DNA of 64,000 nt, taken from assembly GCF_014837245.1 (NCBI RefSeq), contig NZ_JACYFU010000006.1:62001-126000 (forward strand), in the 5' to 3' direction. The notes under the pieces are model-generated. The model was not told the origin of the DNA. It worked only from the letters and a program-made list of their open reading frames with translations, and did not search any database. Both the position numbers and the translations under genes were made by a program. Source of the DNA: Devosia oryzisoli. Its GTDB lineage: Bacteria; Pseudomonadota; Alphaproteobacteria; Rhizobiales; Devosiaceae. Positions 51,334-60,045 of this stretch are shown here, in pieces (positions within the stretch are counted from its first letter, which is position 1; every line of letters starts with the position of its first letter).

Positions 51334-52956
51334 ATGATCCGCCTCGACACTATCGGCAAGCAGAACGGCAAGCAGATCGTCTTCATCGAGGCTTCCGCCA
51401 GCCTTCTGCGCGGCGAGAAGGTTGGCCTTGTCGGCCCGAACGGCGCGGGCAAGACGACGCTGTTTCGCCTGATCGTGGGCGAGGAGCAGCCCGACGAAGG
51501 CCAGGTCTCGGTCGAAAAGGGTACCAGCATCGGCTATTTCAGCCAGGATGTGGGGGAGATGGCCGGCCGGAGCGTGGTAGCCGAGGTGATGAACGGGGCC
51601 GGCCCGGTGAGCGAGCTGATGGCCGAGATGGCCGAGCTCGAGGCGGCGATGGCGGACCCGGAGCAGGCCGATGCGCTCGAGAGCGTCATCGAGCGCTATG
51701 GCGAGGTGCAGGGCCGGTTCCAGGAACTCGACGGCTATTCGCTCGATGGACGCGCCCGCGAGGTGCTGGCGGGGCTCGGCTTTTCGCCCGAGATGATGGA
51801 CGGCGATGTCGGCGCGCTTTCGGGCGGCTGGAAAATGCGCGTGGCGCTGGCGCGCATCCTTCTCATGCGGCCCGACGTGCTGCTGCTCGACGAACCGAGC
51901 AACCATCTCGACATCGAGAGCCTGATCTGGCTCGAGGCCTTTCTCAAGGGGTACTCCGGCGCCATCCTGATGACGTCGCACGACCGGGAGTTCATGAACC
52001 GGATCGTCAACAAGATCGTCGAGATCGATGGCGGTACGCTAACCAGTTATAGCGGCGACTACGAGTTCTACACCCAGCAGCGGGCGCTGGCGGACAAGCA
52101 GCAACAGGCGCAGTTCGAACGGCAGCAGGCGATGCTGGCCAAGGAAATCGCCTTCATCGAGCGGTTCAAGGCGCGGGCCTCGCACGCGGCGCAGGTGCAG
52201 AGCCGGGTCAAGAAGCTCGACAAGATCGACCGGGTGGAGCCGCCCAAGCGGCAGCAGACCATTGCCTTCGAGTTCCGGCCGGCACCGCGCTCGGGCGAAG
52301 ATGTCGTCCAGCTCAAGAGCGTGGCCAAGCGCTATGGTAGCCGCACCATCTATGAGGGTTTCGACTTCCACATCCGCCGGCAGGAACGCTGGTGCATAAT
52401 GGGCGTCAACGGCGCTGGCAAATCGACCCTGCTCAAGCTGGTGGCGGGCGCTGCCGACCCCGACGCGGGCACGGTGCAGCGCGGCCCCAGCGTCAAGTTG
52501 GGGTATTTCGCGCAGCACGCGATGGACATTCTCGAGGACGAGCAGACGGTGTTCGAGACATTGCAGAGCAGTTTTCCGCAGGCGGGGCAGGCGCCGCTGC
52601 GGGCGCTGGCGGGATGCTTCGGGTTTCCGGGCGACGAGATCGAAAAGAAATGCCGTGTGCTCTCGGGCGGCGAGAAGGCGCGGCTGGTGATGGCGATGCT
52701 GCTGTTCGATCCGCCGAACCTGCTGGTGCTCGACGAGCCGACCAACCATCTCGACATCGCCACCAAGCAGATGCTGATCGGTGCGCTTTCGCAGTTCGAG
52801 GGGACCATGCTGTTCGTGTCGCACGACCGGCACTTCCTTGCCGCGCTGTCCAACCGGGTGCTCGAACTGGGCGAAGACGGCCATCACGTCTATGGCGGCG
52901 GGTATAGCGAATATGTGCAGAGCACCGGCCGCGAGGCGCCAGGGCTGCGCAGTTAG
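51334..52956 (+). CDS. ABC-F family ATPase
   Basis: A 540-residue soluble protein with two ABC domains and no membrane part. Domain 1 has GPNGAGKTTL, LSGGWKMRVALA and LLLDEPSNHLD; domain 2 has GVNGAGKSTL, LSGGEKARLVMA and LVLDEPTNHLD, both with intact Glu. The linker (about 240-300, rich in Gln/Lys: QQRALADKQQQAQFERQQ) is the P-site tRNA-interaction motif of ABC-F proteins. They act on ribosomes as translation factors. It is closest in pattern to YbiT/Uup; a resistance role cannot be told from sequence. Confidence 0.93.
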   Translation: MIRLDTIGKQNGKQIVFIEASASLLRGEKVGLVGPNGAGKTTLFRLIVGEEQPDEGQVSVEKGTSIGYFSQDVGEMAGRSVVAEVMNGAGPVSELMAEMAELEAAMADPEQADALESVIERYGEVQGRFQELDGYSLDGRAREVLAGLGFSPEMMDGDVGALSGGWKMRVALARILLMRPDVLLLDEPSNHLDIESLIWLEAFLKGYSGAILMTSHDREFMNRIVNKIVEIDGGTLTSYSGDYEFYTQQRALADKQQQAQFERQQAMLAKEIAFIERFKARASHAAQVQSRVKKLDKIDRVEPPKRQQTIAFEFRPAPRSGEDVVQLKSVAKRYGSRTIYEGFDFHIRRQERWCIMGVNGAGKSTLLKLVAGAADPDAGTVQRGPSVKLGYFAQHAMDILEDEQTVFETLQSSFPQAGQAPLRALAGCFGFPGDEIEKKCRVLSGGEKARLVMAMLLFDPPNLLVLDEPTNHLDIATKQMLIGALSQFEGTMLFVSHDRHFLAALSNRVLELGEDGHHVYGGGYSEYVQSTGREAPGLRS

Positions 52957-53061
52957 CGGCGTGGGCCGGCAGGGGCTCCGACGCGGCGTCTCGCACCAGG
53001 CAAGGTGCCTAGTACCGGCCGAGTTGATGGCCTGCCGCATAACCCTGTGCTAGGCGAAGGC

Positions 53062-53664
53062 ATGGCCCGTCTCATCCTCTTCAACAAACCGTTTGGCGTG
53101 CAGTCGCAGTTTTCGGGAGATCGGCCGGAGGCGACGTTGGCCGGCTATGTGCAGGTGCCGGGGGTCTATCCGGCGGGGCGGCTCGACAAGGACAGCGAGG
53201 GACTTCTCGTTCTCACTGATGACGGGCGCCTGCAGGCGCGGATCGCGACGCCGCGCTTCAAGCTGCCCAAGACCTATTGGGTGCAGGTGGAGGGGGAGCC
53301 GGACGAGGCGGCGCTCGACCGCCTCCGGGCCGGGGTCACGCTCAAGGACGGACCAACGGCGCCGGCGCGCGTCGAAGCCATGGCGCCGCCCTCACTCTGG
53401 CCGCGCGATCCGCCGGTGCGCTTTCGCAAGAGCGTGCCGGACAGCTGGCTGGCGATCACCATCACGGAGGGGCGCAACCGGCAGGTTCGCCGGATGACGG
53501 CCGCGGTGGGGCTGCCGACGCTGCGGCTGGTGCGGTGGGCGGTGGGCGACTGGACGCTGGAGGACCTCGAGCCGGGCCAGTGGCGCGAGGTGCCAACGGG
53601 GAGTGTCGCGGGTGCGGCCAAGGACCGCGGGCGCCAGGGTGGCAAGGCGTCGTATCGCCGCTGA
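53062..53664 (+). CDS. rluE: Pseudouridine synthase, RluE-like
   Basis: A 200-residue RsuA-family enzyme that isomerises uridine in rRNA. The catalytic motif is [19 protein letters not shown] with Asp in GRLD, followed by KTYWVQVEG and the family C-terminal [18 protein letters not shown] then [13 protein letters not shown]. It lacks the S4 domain, which with [17 protein letters not shown] at the N-terminus fits RluE (23S U2457) best. ATG 53062 follows GCGAAGG. A basic Gly/Arg tail ([15 protein letters not shown]) ends it. Convergent with the LOV kinase, 13 bp apart. Confidence 0.88.
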   Translation: MARLILFNKPFGVQSQFSGDRPEATLAGYVQVPGVYPAGRLDKDSEGLLVLTDDGRLQARIATPRFKLPKTYWVQVEGEPDEAALDRLRAGVTLKDGPTAPARVEAMAPPSLWPRDPPVRFRKSVPDSWLAITITEGRNRQVRRMTAAVGLPTLRLVRWAVGDWTLEDLEPGQWREVPTGSVAGAAKDRGRQGGKASYRR

Positions 53665-53677
53665 CGCTGAGCCTCCC

Positions 53678-55162
53678 CTAATGCTCCTCGGGCGCAGCCG
53701 CATAGGCGTCGACGTCCTGCGCCAGATCGGGCAGCGGCGCAGTGATCTCGTATTTGACCCCTTCGGGGCGATAATCGATGCGTGCCGTGCCGTTGAGCTC
53801 GATGGCAACGGTATCCTCGATGAGGCGCGAGCCGAAGCCGCGGCGGCTCGGCGCGGAGACGGGAGGGCCGTCCATTTCGCTCCAGTAGAAGCGCATCTGC
53901 GGCACGCCGGTGGTCTCGATGGACCAGGTTATGGTGACCGAACCCTGTGCGCCGGACAGCGCGCCGTATTTGGCGGCATTGGTGGCCAGTTCGTGCAGCG
54001 CCATCGACAAGGTCGACACCGCACGCGCCCCCAGCAAGACGCGCGGACCGGCGACGCGCACCCTGTCCGAGGCGAAGGGCGCCAAGGCCCGATCCACCAC
54101 GTCGCGCATGGTGGCACTGCTCCAGCCCTCCTTGGTCAGGAGGTCCTGGGCGGTGGAGAGAGCCTGGATGCGGCCCAAGGCCGTGTCACTGGCTTCCGTG
54201 AGGTCACGGGCCGATCGCAGGGACTGCGAGAATACCGCTTGCGCCGTCGCCAGGGAGTTCTTGACGCGATGATTGAGTTCGCGCGCCAGAAGCTTGCTAT
54301 GCTCTTCGGCGTACTTGCGTTCGGTGATGTCCATCGCCACACCAAGGACCGAGAGGGGGCTATCGATGGCATCGCGGTTGACCTGGCCGCGCAACTCCAC
54401 CCAGCGCTCTTCCTGCTCAGGGATCACCAACCGGCAATCGATGACGAATTCCGCGCCGCTTGCCGCGGCGGACTGGACCGTTTCTTCCCAGCGGGCCTGA
54501 TCGGCTTCGGAGAAGGCCGACATCATGTCTGCGTAGCTGAACACATCGCCGGCTTCGCGCCCAAAGATCGCCTTTGTGCGGGCCGAGGCCAGCAGGGTCC
54601 GGCTTTGCATGCCGAAGTTCCAGATGCCCATTTGTGCCGCCTGGAGGATAAAGCGCAGCCGGCCCTCGCTGGCGGTGAGGTCGAGCATGCGGCGCTCGAT
54701 CTCGCTTTCCAGTTCGCCCTGCGTCATCTGCAGTTCCGAAACGCGCCGCCGGTCCGGCGAAACGTCGAACTGCGAGGCGAAGAAGTAGCTCAGCTTTCCG
54801 TCCTGGTCGAAGACCGGCGAGAGAAGGAGGCGGTTCCAGAAGCTCGAGCCGTCCTTGCGATAGTTGAGCAGATCGATCTCGATCGCTTCGCGGCGGGCGA
54901 CGGCGTTGCGCACCCTCGTGACGTCGTCCCGACTGGTGCCGGGCCCCTGCAGGAACCGGCAGTTGCGTCCGAGCGCCTCCTCGCGCGTATAGCCGGTGAG
55001 CTTGGTGAACGCGTCGTTCATGAATACGATCGGGTTGTCCGGCTGATTGGGATCGGTGATCAGCATGGGCATCCGAGTGGCCCGCACCGCGGCTGCAAAC
55101 GGGTCGGTGGTGGCGCCGATCCGATGCATTTCGTGTTCGATGCGTTGGTCTTCTGTGCTCAT
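53678..55162 (-). CDS. LOV-PAS-HWE histidine kinase (blue-light photoreceptor)
   Basis: A soluble 494-residue sensor kinase. The LOV domain (about 25-140) has the full flavin motif GRNCRFLQ with photoactive C68, and the conserved Gln Q131 in FASQFDVSPD; NDAFTKLTGYTREE precedes it. A J-alpha-like coiled coil leads to a PAS domain (about 170-280) and an HWE kinase core: H298 (ELNHRVKNSLA), N395 (HELATNAAKYGALS) and the W427-x-E429 pair in FYWSEMDG. The order and length match Brucella LOV-HK, which signals to the general stress response. ATG 55162 follows CGGAGGG. No response regulator is next to it; an MFS gene lies 86 bp upstream on the same strand. Confidence 0.94.
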   Translation of the reverse strand: MSTEDQRIEHEMHRIGATTDPFAAAVRATRMPMLITDPNQPDNPIVFMNDAFTKLTGYTREEALGRNCRFLQGPGTSRDDVTRVRNAVARREAIEIDLLNYRKDGSSFWNRLLLSPVFDQDGKLSYFFASQFDVSPDRRRVSELQMTQGELESEIERRMLDLTASEGRLRFILQAAQMGIWNFGMQSRTLLASARTKAIFGREAGDVFSYADMMSAFSEADQARWEETVQSAAASGAEFVIDCRLVIPEQEERWVELRGQVNRDAIDSPLSVLGVAMDITERKYAEEHSKLLARELNHRVKNSLATAQAVFSQSLRSARDLTEASDTALGRIQALSTAQDLLTKEGWSSATMRDVVDRALAPFASDRVRVAGPRVLLGARAVSTLSMALHELATNAAKYGALSGAQGSVTITWSIETTGVPQMRFYWSEMDGPPVSAPSRRGFGSRLIEDTVAIELNGTARIDYRPEGVKYEITAPLPDLAQDVDAYAAAPEEH

Positions 55163-55248
55163 GCGCCCTCCGGGACGCCTTGGTTGATCCGACAACGGCA
55201 AGAAAGCTAATGGGCAAACCCGATAGGTCTGCACCATCAATTGTTTAA

Positions 55249-56880
55249 CTAGCCGTGCGGTTCCGGGCTCGAGCGCAGCGGGGTGGAATCATCGAGCGGC
55301 ACCGTCTGGCGTTCGATCATCCGGTGGACGCGCGGCAGCCCCTCGCCCCGATGGAGGGCGCGCAACTGCTCGACATTGTCGGCATCGGCGCGGGTGCGGC
55401 GCAGATTGTGGCGGACGTAGTCGATCCAGGTGGGGACGTGATAGCTCTCTACCCAAAGTTCGGGATCCTCGAGATCGCGCAGGACCGACCACTGCCGCGC
55501 GCCATCGCGGATGCGGATGCGGCGGCGTTCGCTCATGAGAGCGAGGAAGGCGGGGATGTCGCCCTGCGCGATGCGGTAATCGACCATGATCAGGATCGGC
55601 CCGCTGCGCGCTCGCAGGTCCAGCTTGAGCAGAGGCTCGTTGAAGGTGTCGAGGGGGTTGAGGTCGCGCGCCTCGAACTGGGGCAGTGGCAGCTTGAGGC
55701 CGACGGCGCCGGTCAGCAACAGGACGCCGCCCGCCATGGCCAGCGCCCAGTTGGCGCCGAGGGCATCGGCGCTGAGGCCCCAGGTCCAGCTGCCCAGGGC
55801 CATGCCGCCGAACGTCGCCGTCTGGTAGAGCGAGAGGGCCCTGCCCACCACCCAGCGCGGCGAGGAGAGCTGAATGGAGACGTTGAAGAGGCTGAGCGCC
55901 AAAACCCAGCACGCGCCGGCCGGAAGCAGCGCCAGGTGGCTCAGGATGGAATTGCGGCTGAAGCCGAGGCCCAGGGCACTGAGGGCGAAGCCGAGGCAGG
56001 CGAGGCGCACGATTGTCTCGTTGTTGAAGCGCTCGCGCAGCGGATTGTTGAGAAGGGCGCCGGCAATGGCTCCGAGGCCGAAGGAGCCGAGGAGCGTGCC
56101 GTAGACGAGGGCGCCGCCCCCCACATATTCCTCGGCCACCGAGGGCAGCAGCGCCAAGACGACAATGGCGGCGAAGCCGTAGAGGAAGCCGCGCAGCAGC
56201 ACGATGAGCAGGTTGGGCGACATCGAGACGTAGCGGATGCCGGCGCCCATGGCACTGCCCAGCCGTTCGCGGGGCAGCCGGGCCTTGGCCTGCTGGGGGC
56301 GCCAGAAAAACAAAGTGGCAATGAGCGCCAGATAGGACACCGCGTTGAGCGCGAAAGCGGCCGCGGCACCCGCCAGCGCAACGATGAGGCCGCCCACCGC
56401 AGGCCCGACGCTGCGCATCATGTTGAAGCCCATCGAATTGAGCGTGACGGCGCCGGGAAGATCCTCGCGCGGCACGACATCGCCCATCGAGGCCTGCCAG
56501 GATGGATTGAAGAGCGCGGTGCCGCACCCGATGAGGAAGGTGAAGACCAGCAGCAGCCAGGGGTTGAGCAGACCCATCCAGGCCATGATGGCGAGGACCA
56601 GCGAGACGATCGCCATGCCGATCTGGGCGATCAGCATGACCACACGCCGATCGAAATTATCGGCCAGGGCGCCTGCGGCGATGGAAAAGATCATGATCGG
56701 CAGGGTGGTGGAGGCCTGCACCAGCGCCACCATGTTGTGGCTGTCCGTCAGCGTCGTCATCATCCAGCCGGCACCAACGGCCTGCACGAGGCCACCCAGA
56801 TTGGAGGCGAGGGTGGCAAGCCAGAGCATACGGAACGTCTGGTGGCGGAAAGGCGCGAGGACGGACGCGCGCTGCGGCAT
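55249..56880 (-). CDS. MFS transporter with C-terminal soluble domain (MFS_3/EntS-like)
   Basis: A 543-residue inner-membrane transporter. Twelve TM helices cover about 18-405; the A-motif-like GALADNFDRR lies between TM2 and TM3. The family (PF05977) includes the enterobactin exporter EntS. A C-terminal domain of about 110 residues (from PILIMVDYRIAQGDIPAFLA) resembles a ferredoxin-like/ABM fold, the usual companion in this subgroup. Substrate unknown. ATG 56880 is clear. It is upstream of the LOV kinase in the same direction, so co-transcription is possible. Confidence 0.88.
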   Translation of the reverse strand: MPQRASVLAPFRHQTFRMLWLATLASNLGGLVQAVGAGWMMTTLTDSHNMVALVQASTTLPIMIFSIAAGALADNFDRRVVMLIAQIGMAIVSLVLAIMAWMGLLNPWLLLVFTFLIGCGTALFNPSWQASMGDVVPREDLPGAVTLNSMGFNMMRSVGPAVGGLIVALAGAAAAFALNAVSYLALIATLFFWRPQQAKARLPRERLGSAMGAGIRYVSMSPNLLIVLLRGFLYGFAAIVVLALLPSVAEEYVGGGALVYGTLLGSFGLGAIAGALLNNPLRERFNNETIVRLACLGFALSALGLGFSRNSILSHLALLPAGACWVLALSLFNVSIQLSSPRWVVGRALSLYQTATFGGMALGSWTWGLSADALGANWALAMAGGVLLLTGAVGLKLPLPQFEARDLNPLDTFNEPLLKLDLRARSGPILIMVDYRIAQGDIPAFLALMSERRRIRIRDGARQWSVLRDLEDPELWVESYHVPTWIDYVRHNLRRTRADADNVEQLRALHRGEGLPRVHRMIERQTVPLDDSTPLRSSPEPHG

Positions 56881-57069
56881 GGGGACGATTCTCCTCTTGT
56901 CCCGTTAAGGCTACGCCGAGGCCGAAGCGGATGCTACCTCCCCGCCGACAAACGTACGGCGCTGCCCGCCGGTTTTTTTGGCGGGGCGGTGTCAAAATGC
57001 GGTGTGGTGCCTATTGGGCGCTGCAAGCCCATTGACGCCGCCAAGCGGGCATTGCAAGCCAAACGGGCC

Positions 57070-58932
57070 ATGCCCGACCAAGCCGAACCCCGCCAAAACC
57101 TGCCGCCGCCAGAGTTCCAAGGCAAACCTTCCCTTCTGCATGCGCTCGGCGAGGGCTGGGCGGGGGTGGCCGTCTGGTGGCTCGGTCGGATCGACAGGGC
57201 GGGTCTGCCCGCCCGTCTGCGGACGCTGGTGCGGCGCCGCGAGAGCTGGCTGGTCCTCCTGGCTGTGCTTGTGGGTGTGTTCGCCGGGCTCATGGTTCTG
57301 CTGCTGCGCTCCGTGGCCTACTGGCTGCAAAGCACGCTGTTCGATCTGCCGCCCGACCAGCGCATCAGCGGCCTGGGCGGCCTGCCTGTCGACGCCATGC
57401 TTATTCCCGCGGCGGGCGGTGTCCTGCTCGGGCTGATCGGTCTCGCGCTGCGCCGTCGCAAGGCCCGTTACGTCGACCTGGTGGAGGCCAATGCCCTGCA
57501 TGGCGGGAAACTCTCCATGGTGGACAGCCTCATCATCACCGGTCAGACGATCATCTCCAACGGCTTTGGCGCATCTGTAGGACTGGAGGCGGCCTACACC
57601 CAGATGGGCGGCGTTGCCGCTTCCAAGTTGGGAGACATGCTGCAATTGCGCAGGGGCGACATGCGCAAGCTCGTGGGATGCGGCGCAGCGGGGGCCATAG
57701 CCGCAGCGTTCGGTGCACCCCTCACTGGCGCGTTCTATGCGTTCGAACTCATCATCGGCACCTATACGATCGCGACGCTGGCGCCGGTCATGGCCGCGTC
57801 CATCGCGGCGGTGCTGGTGACGGCCCTGTTCGGGCATGGCGAACCGATCGTCACCATTCCCGAGGTGATCACGATCGGGGTGCCGCAGGTGCTGCTGATC
57901 ATCCTCAGCGGCCTCGTGACCGGGGCTATCGGCATCCTGCTGATGCGGCTGGTGGGGTCGGTGGAACAGGCGTTCCGCACCTTCAAGATCCCGACCTGGG
58001 CACGCCCGGCCGTGGGTGGACTGGCCGTCGGGGCACTGGGCCTCATTACGCCGGCTGTGCTGTCGGCGGGCCATGGGGCGCTGGAAAAGGCCTTTGCCGC
58101 GCCGCCGCTCCCGGTGGTGCTGGCGATATCGATCGTCTTTCTCAAGGTGCTGGCTTCGGCGATTTCGCTGGGGGCGGGGTTCCGCGGCGGCCTGTTTTTC
58201 GCGTCCCTTTTCCTCGGGGCGATCCTGGGGCAGGTCCTTTACTGGGTCGCGCTGTGGATCAATCCGGGCCTCTTTCCCGAGCCCAGCATTCCCATGCTCG
58301 TCGGCATGGCTGGGCTGGCCGCCGCCATCGTGGGCGGGCCGCTCACCATGGCCTTCCTGGCGCTCGAAACCTCGGGGAGCCTGCCCCTGACGGTGGCGGT
58401 GCTGGTCGCGGCCGTGGCCTCCTCCATGCTGGTGCGCGAAACCTTCGGCTACTCCTTCACCACCTGGCGCTTCCATTTGCGCGGCGAAACTATCCGCAGC
58501 GCCCATGACGTGGGCTGGATGCGCAACCTGACCGTGGGGCGGATGATGCGGCGCGACGTCAAATCCGTCAGCGAGGAGATGACGCTCAAGGAGTTCCGAC
58601 GGCTTTATCCGCTCGGCGCCGCCACCCGCGTCATCGGGCTCAGGGACGATGGCCGCTATGCGGGGATGATCGATGTGGCGGACGCCTATGCGGACGAGGC
58701 GCTGGAGGATGGTGCCATGGTGGGGAGCATATTGCGTCACACCGACGTGATGCTGCATCCGGCTTTGGGGGCCGTCGACGCCGAAGCGCTCTTCGAAAAG
58801 CACAATGCCGATGCCCTTGTGGTCGTCTCGGACCTTGCAGAGCGCAAGGTGATCGGGACGCTGACGGAGTCGCACCTTCTGAGACGCTATTCGAACGAGC
58901 TGGAGCGGGCGCGGGCGGACCTGGCCCAATAG
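57070..58932 (+). CDS. ClC-family chloride channel/antiporter with CBS domains
   Basis: A 620-residue membrane protein: an N-terminal cytoplasmic part, a ClC core (about 70-460) and a C-terminal CBS pair (about 485-610, starting NLTVGRMMRRDVKSVSEE). The gating glutamate is kept (E173 in SVGLEAAYTQ), while the selectivity motif GSGIP of E. coli ClC is replaced (ARYVDLVEANALHGG) and GxFxP is GGLFFAS, so ion choice may differ. CBS domains may bind adenine nucleotides. ATG 57070 is conservative; GTG codons at 57003/57006 could extend it. Divergent from the MFS gene; murB follows 99 bp later. Confidence 0.87.
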   Translation: MPDQAEPRQNLPPPEFQGKPSLLHALGEGWAGVAVWWLGRIDRAGLPARLRTLVRRRESWLVLLAVLVGVFAGLMVLLLRSVAYWLQSTLFDLPPDQRISGLGGLPVDAMLIPAAGGVLLGLIGLALRRRKARYVDLVEANALHGGKLSMVDSLIITGQTIISNGFGASVGLEAAYTQMGGVAASKLGDMLQLRRGDMRKLVGCGAAGAIAAAFGAPLTGAFYAFELIIGTYTIATLAPVMAASIAAVLVTALFGHGEPIVTIPEVITIGVPQVLLIILSGLVTGAIGILLMRLVGSVEQAFRTFKIPTWARPAVGGLAVGALGLITPAVLSAGHGALEKAFAAPPLPVVLAISIVFLKVLASAISLGAGFRGGLFFASLFLGAILGQVLYWVALWINPGLFPEPSIPMLVGMAGLAAAIVGGPLTMAFLALETSGSLPLTVAVLVAAVASSMLVRETFGYSFTTWRFHLRGETIRSAHDVGWMRNLTVGRMMRRDVKSVSEEMTLKEFRRLYPLGAATRVIGLRDDGRYAGMIDVADAYADEALEDGAMVGSILRHTDVMLHPALGAVDAEALFEKHNADALVVVSDLAERKVIGTLTESHLLRRYSNELERARADLAQ

Positions 58933-59031
58933 CCGGGGCGACGTGGCAAATCAGTGCGCACGCGCTATAGGGGGACCACGCTCAGCCCAGAAACCCGCCC
59001 CTCCGGGCGCAGACGCCCAGGCGGCCATGCC

Positions 59032-60042
59032 ATGACTTCGCTTCTCATTCCCGATTTCGACCTTGGGCCTCACAACACGCTGGCTGTGCCGGCGCGGTCG
59101 CGCTTCGGCGCCGTGGTGACCGACAAGGGCGTGCTGGAGCAGCTCGTGGCCGAAGCCGAGGAGCGGGGGCTGCCGCTGCGCATGCTGGGCGGTGGTTCGA
59201 ACGTGGTGCTGTCGAGCCAGTTCGAGGGGGTCACGGCGCTGATGGGCATCAAGGGCATCAGCGTGCTCGACGGTACGGCCGAGGCGGCGCTGGTGGAGGC
59301 GGGCGCCGGGGAAACCTGGCACGATCTTGTCGCCCAGACGGTGCGGCAGGGGCTGGGCGGGCTGGAGAACCTTGCCGCCATTCCGGGCACGGTGGGCGCG
59401 GCGCCGGTACAGAATATCGGTGCCTATGGCGTGGAACTGGCCGATCGCTTCGAGCAGCTCGAGGCCTATGACCACGAGAAGCGCATGTTCCGGGTGTTCA
59501 GCCGCGAAGACTGCCGGTTCGCCTATCGCGACAGCGTCTTCAAGGCGCATCCGGGCCGCTTTACGGTCGTTTCGGTGCGGCTGCGACTGCCGCGGCCGTG
59601 GGTGCCGGTGCTGAACTATGCGGGCCTCTCGACACTGGGCGCCGAGAGGGAAGTTTCGGCCGAACGAGTGTTCGAGACGGTCGTTGCCGTGCGGGCCAGC
59701 AAGCTACCCGACTGGCGGACGCTGCCCAATGCGGGTTCGTTCTTCCACAATCCCGTGGTGCCTGTGGCCGTGGCCGATGCGCTGATCGCCCGGCATCCGG
59801 GGGCGCCGCGCTACCCGGCAGCCGAAGGGTTCGCCAAGCTCTCAGCGGGCTGGTTGATCGAGCGTGCGGGGCTCAAAGGCCATCGGCAGGGGCCGGTCGG
59901 GGTTTCCGAACAGCATGCGCTGGTGCTGGTCAATCCGGGTCACGGCACCCAGGAGGACGTGGCGGCGCTGGCCCGCCACATCCAGGCGAAGGTGGAGGCC
60001 GAGTTTGGCGTGCGCCTGACGCCTGAACCGATCTTCATGTGA
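59032..60042 (+). CDS. murB: UDP-N-acetylenolpyruvoylglucosamine reductase, E. coli type
   Basis: A 336-residue FAD enzyme that reduces UDP-GlcNAc-enolpyruvate with NADPH to UDP-MurNAc. Signatures: FDLGPHNTLAVPA, LRMLGGGSNVVLSS (FAD), AAIPGTVGAAPVQNIGAYG, RFAYRDSVFK, NAGSFFHNP with catalytic S236, and C-terminal Glu in LTPEPIF. The region around NIGAYGVEL and the C-terminal layout are those of type I MurB (E. coli), whereas alphaproteobacterial dcw-cluster MurB is usually type II. No mur or fts gene is adjacent, so this may be a second copy. ATG 59032 used. Confidence 0.93.
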   Translation: MTSLLIPDFDLGPHNTLAVPARSRFGAVVTDKGVLEQLVAEAEERGLPLRMLGGGSNVVLSSQFEGVTALMGIKGISVLDGTAEAALVEAGAGETWHDLVAQTVRQGLGGLENLAAIPGTVGAAPVQNIGAYGVELADRFEQLEAYDHEKRMFRVFSREDCRFAYRDSVFKAHPGRFTVVSVRLRLPRPWVPVLNYAGLSTLGAEREVSAERVFETVVAVRASKLPDWRTLPNAGSFFHNPVVPVAVADALIARHPGAPRYPAAEGFAKLSAGWLIERAGLKGHRQGPVGVSEQHALVLVNPGHGTQEDVAALARHIQAKVEAEFGVRLTPEPIFM

Positions 60043-60045
60043 TGC

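Noticed and set aside
55255..57069. 600-codon extension ahead of the ClC protein, antisense to the MFS gene
   Set aside because: Composition is shadow-like (Ala/Gly/Arg/Glu/Gln-rich) and the MFS protein on the minus strand is certain. ClC similarity begins only after about 57070.
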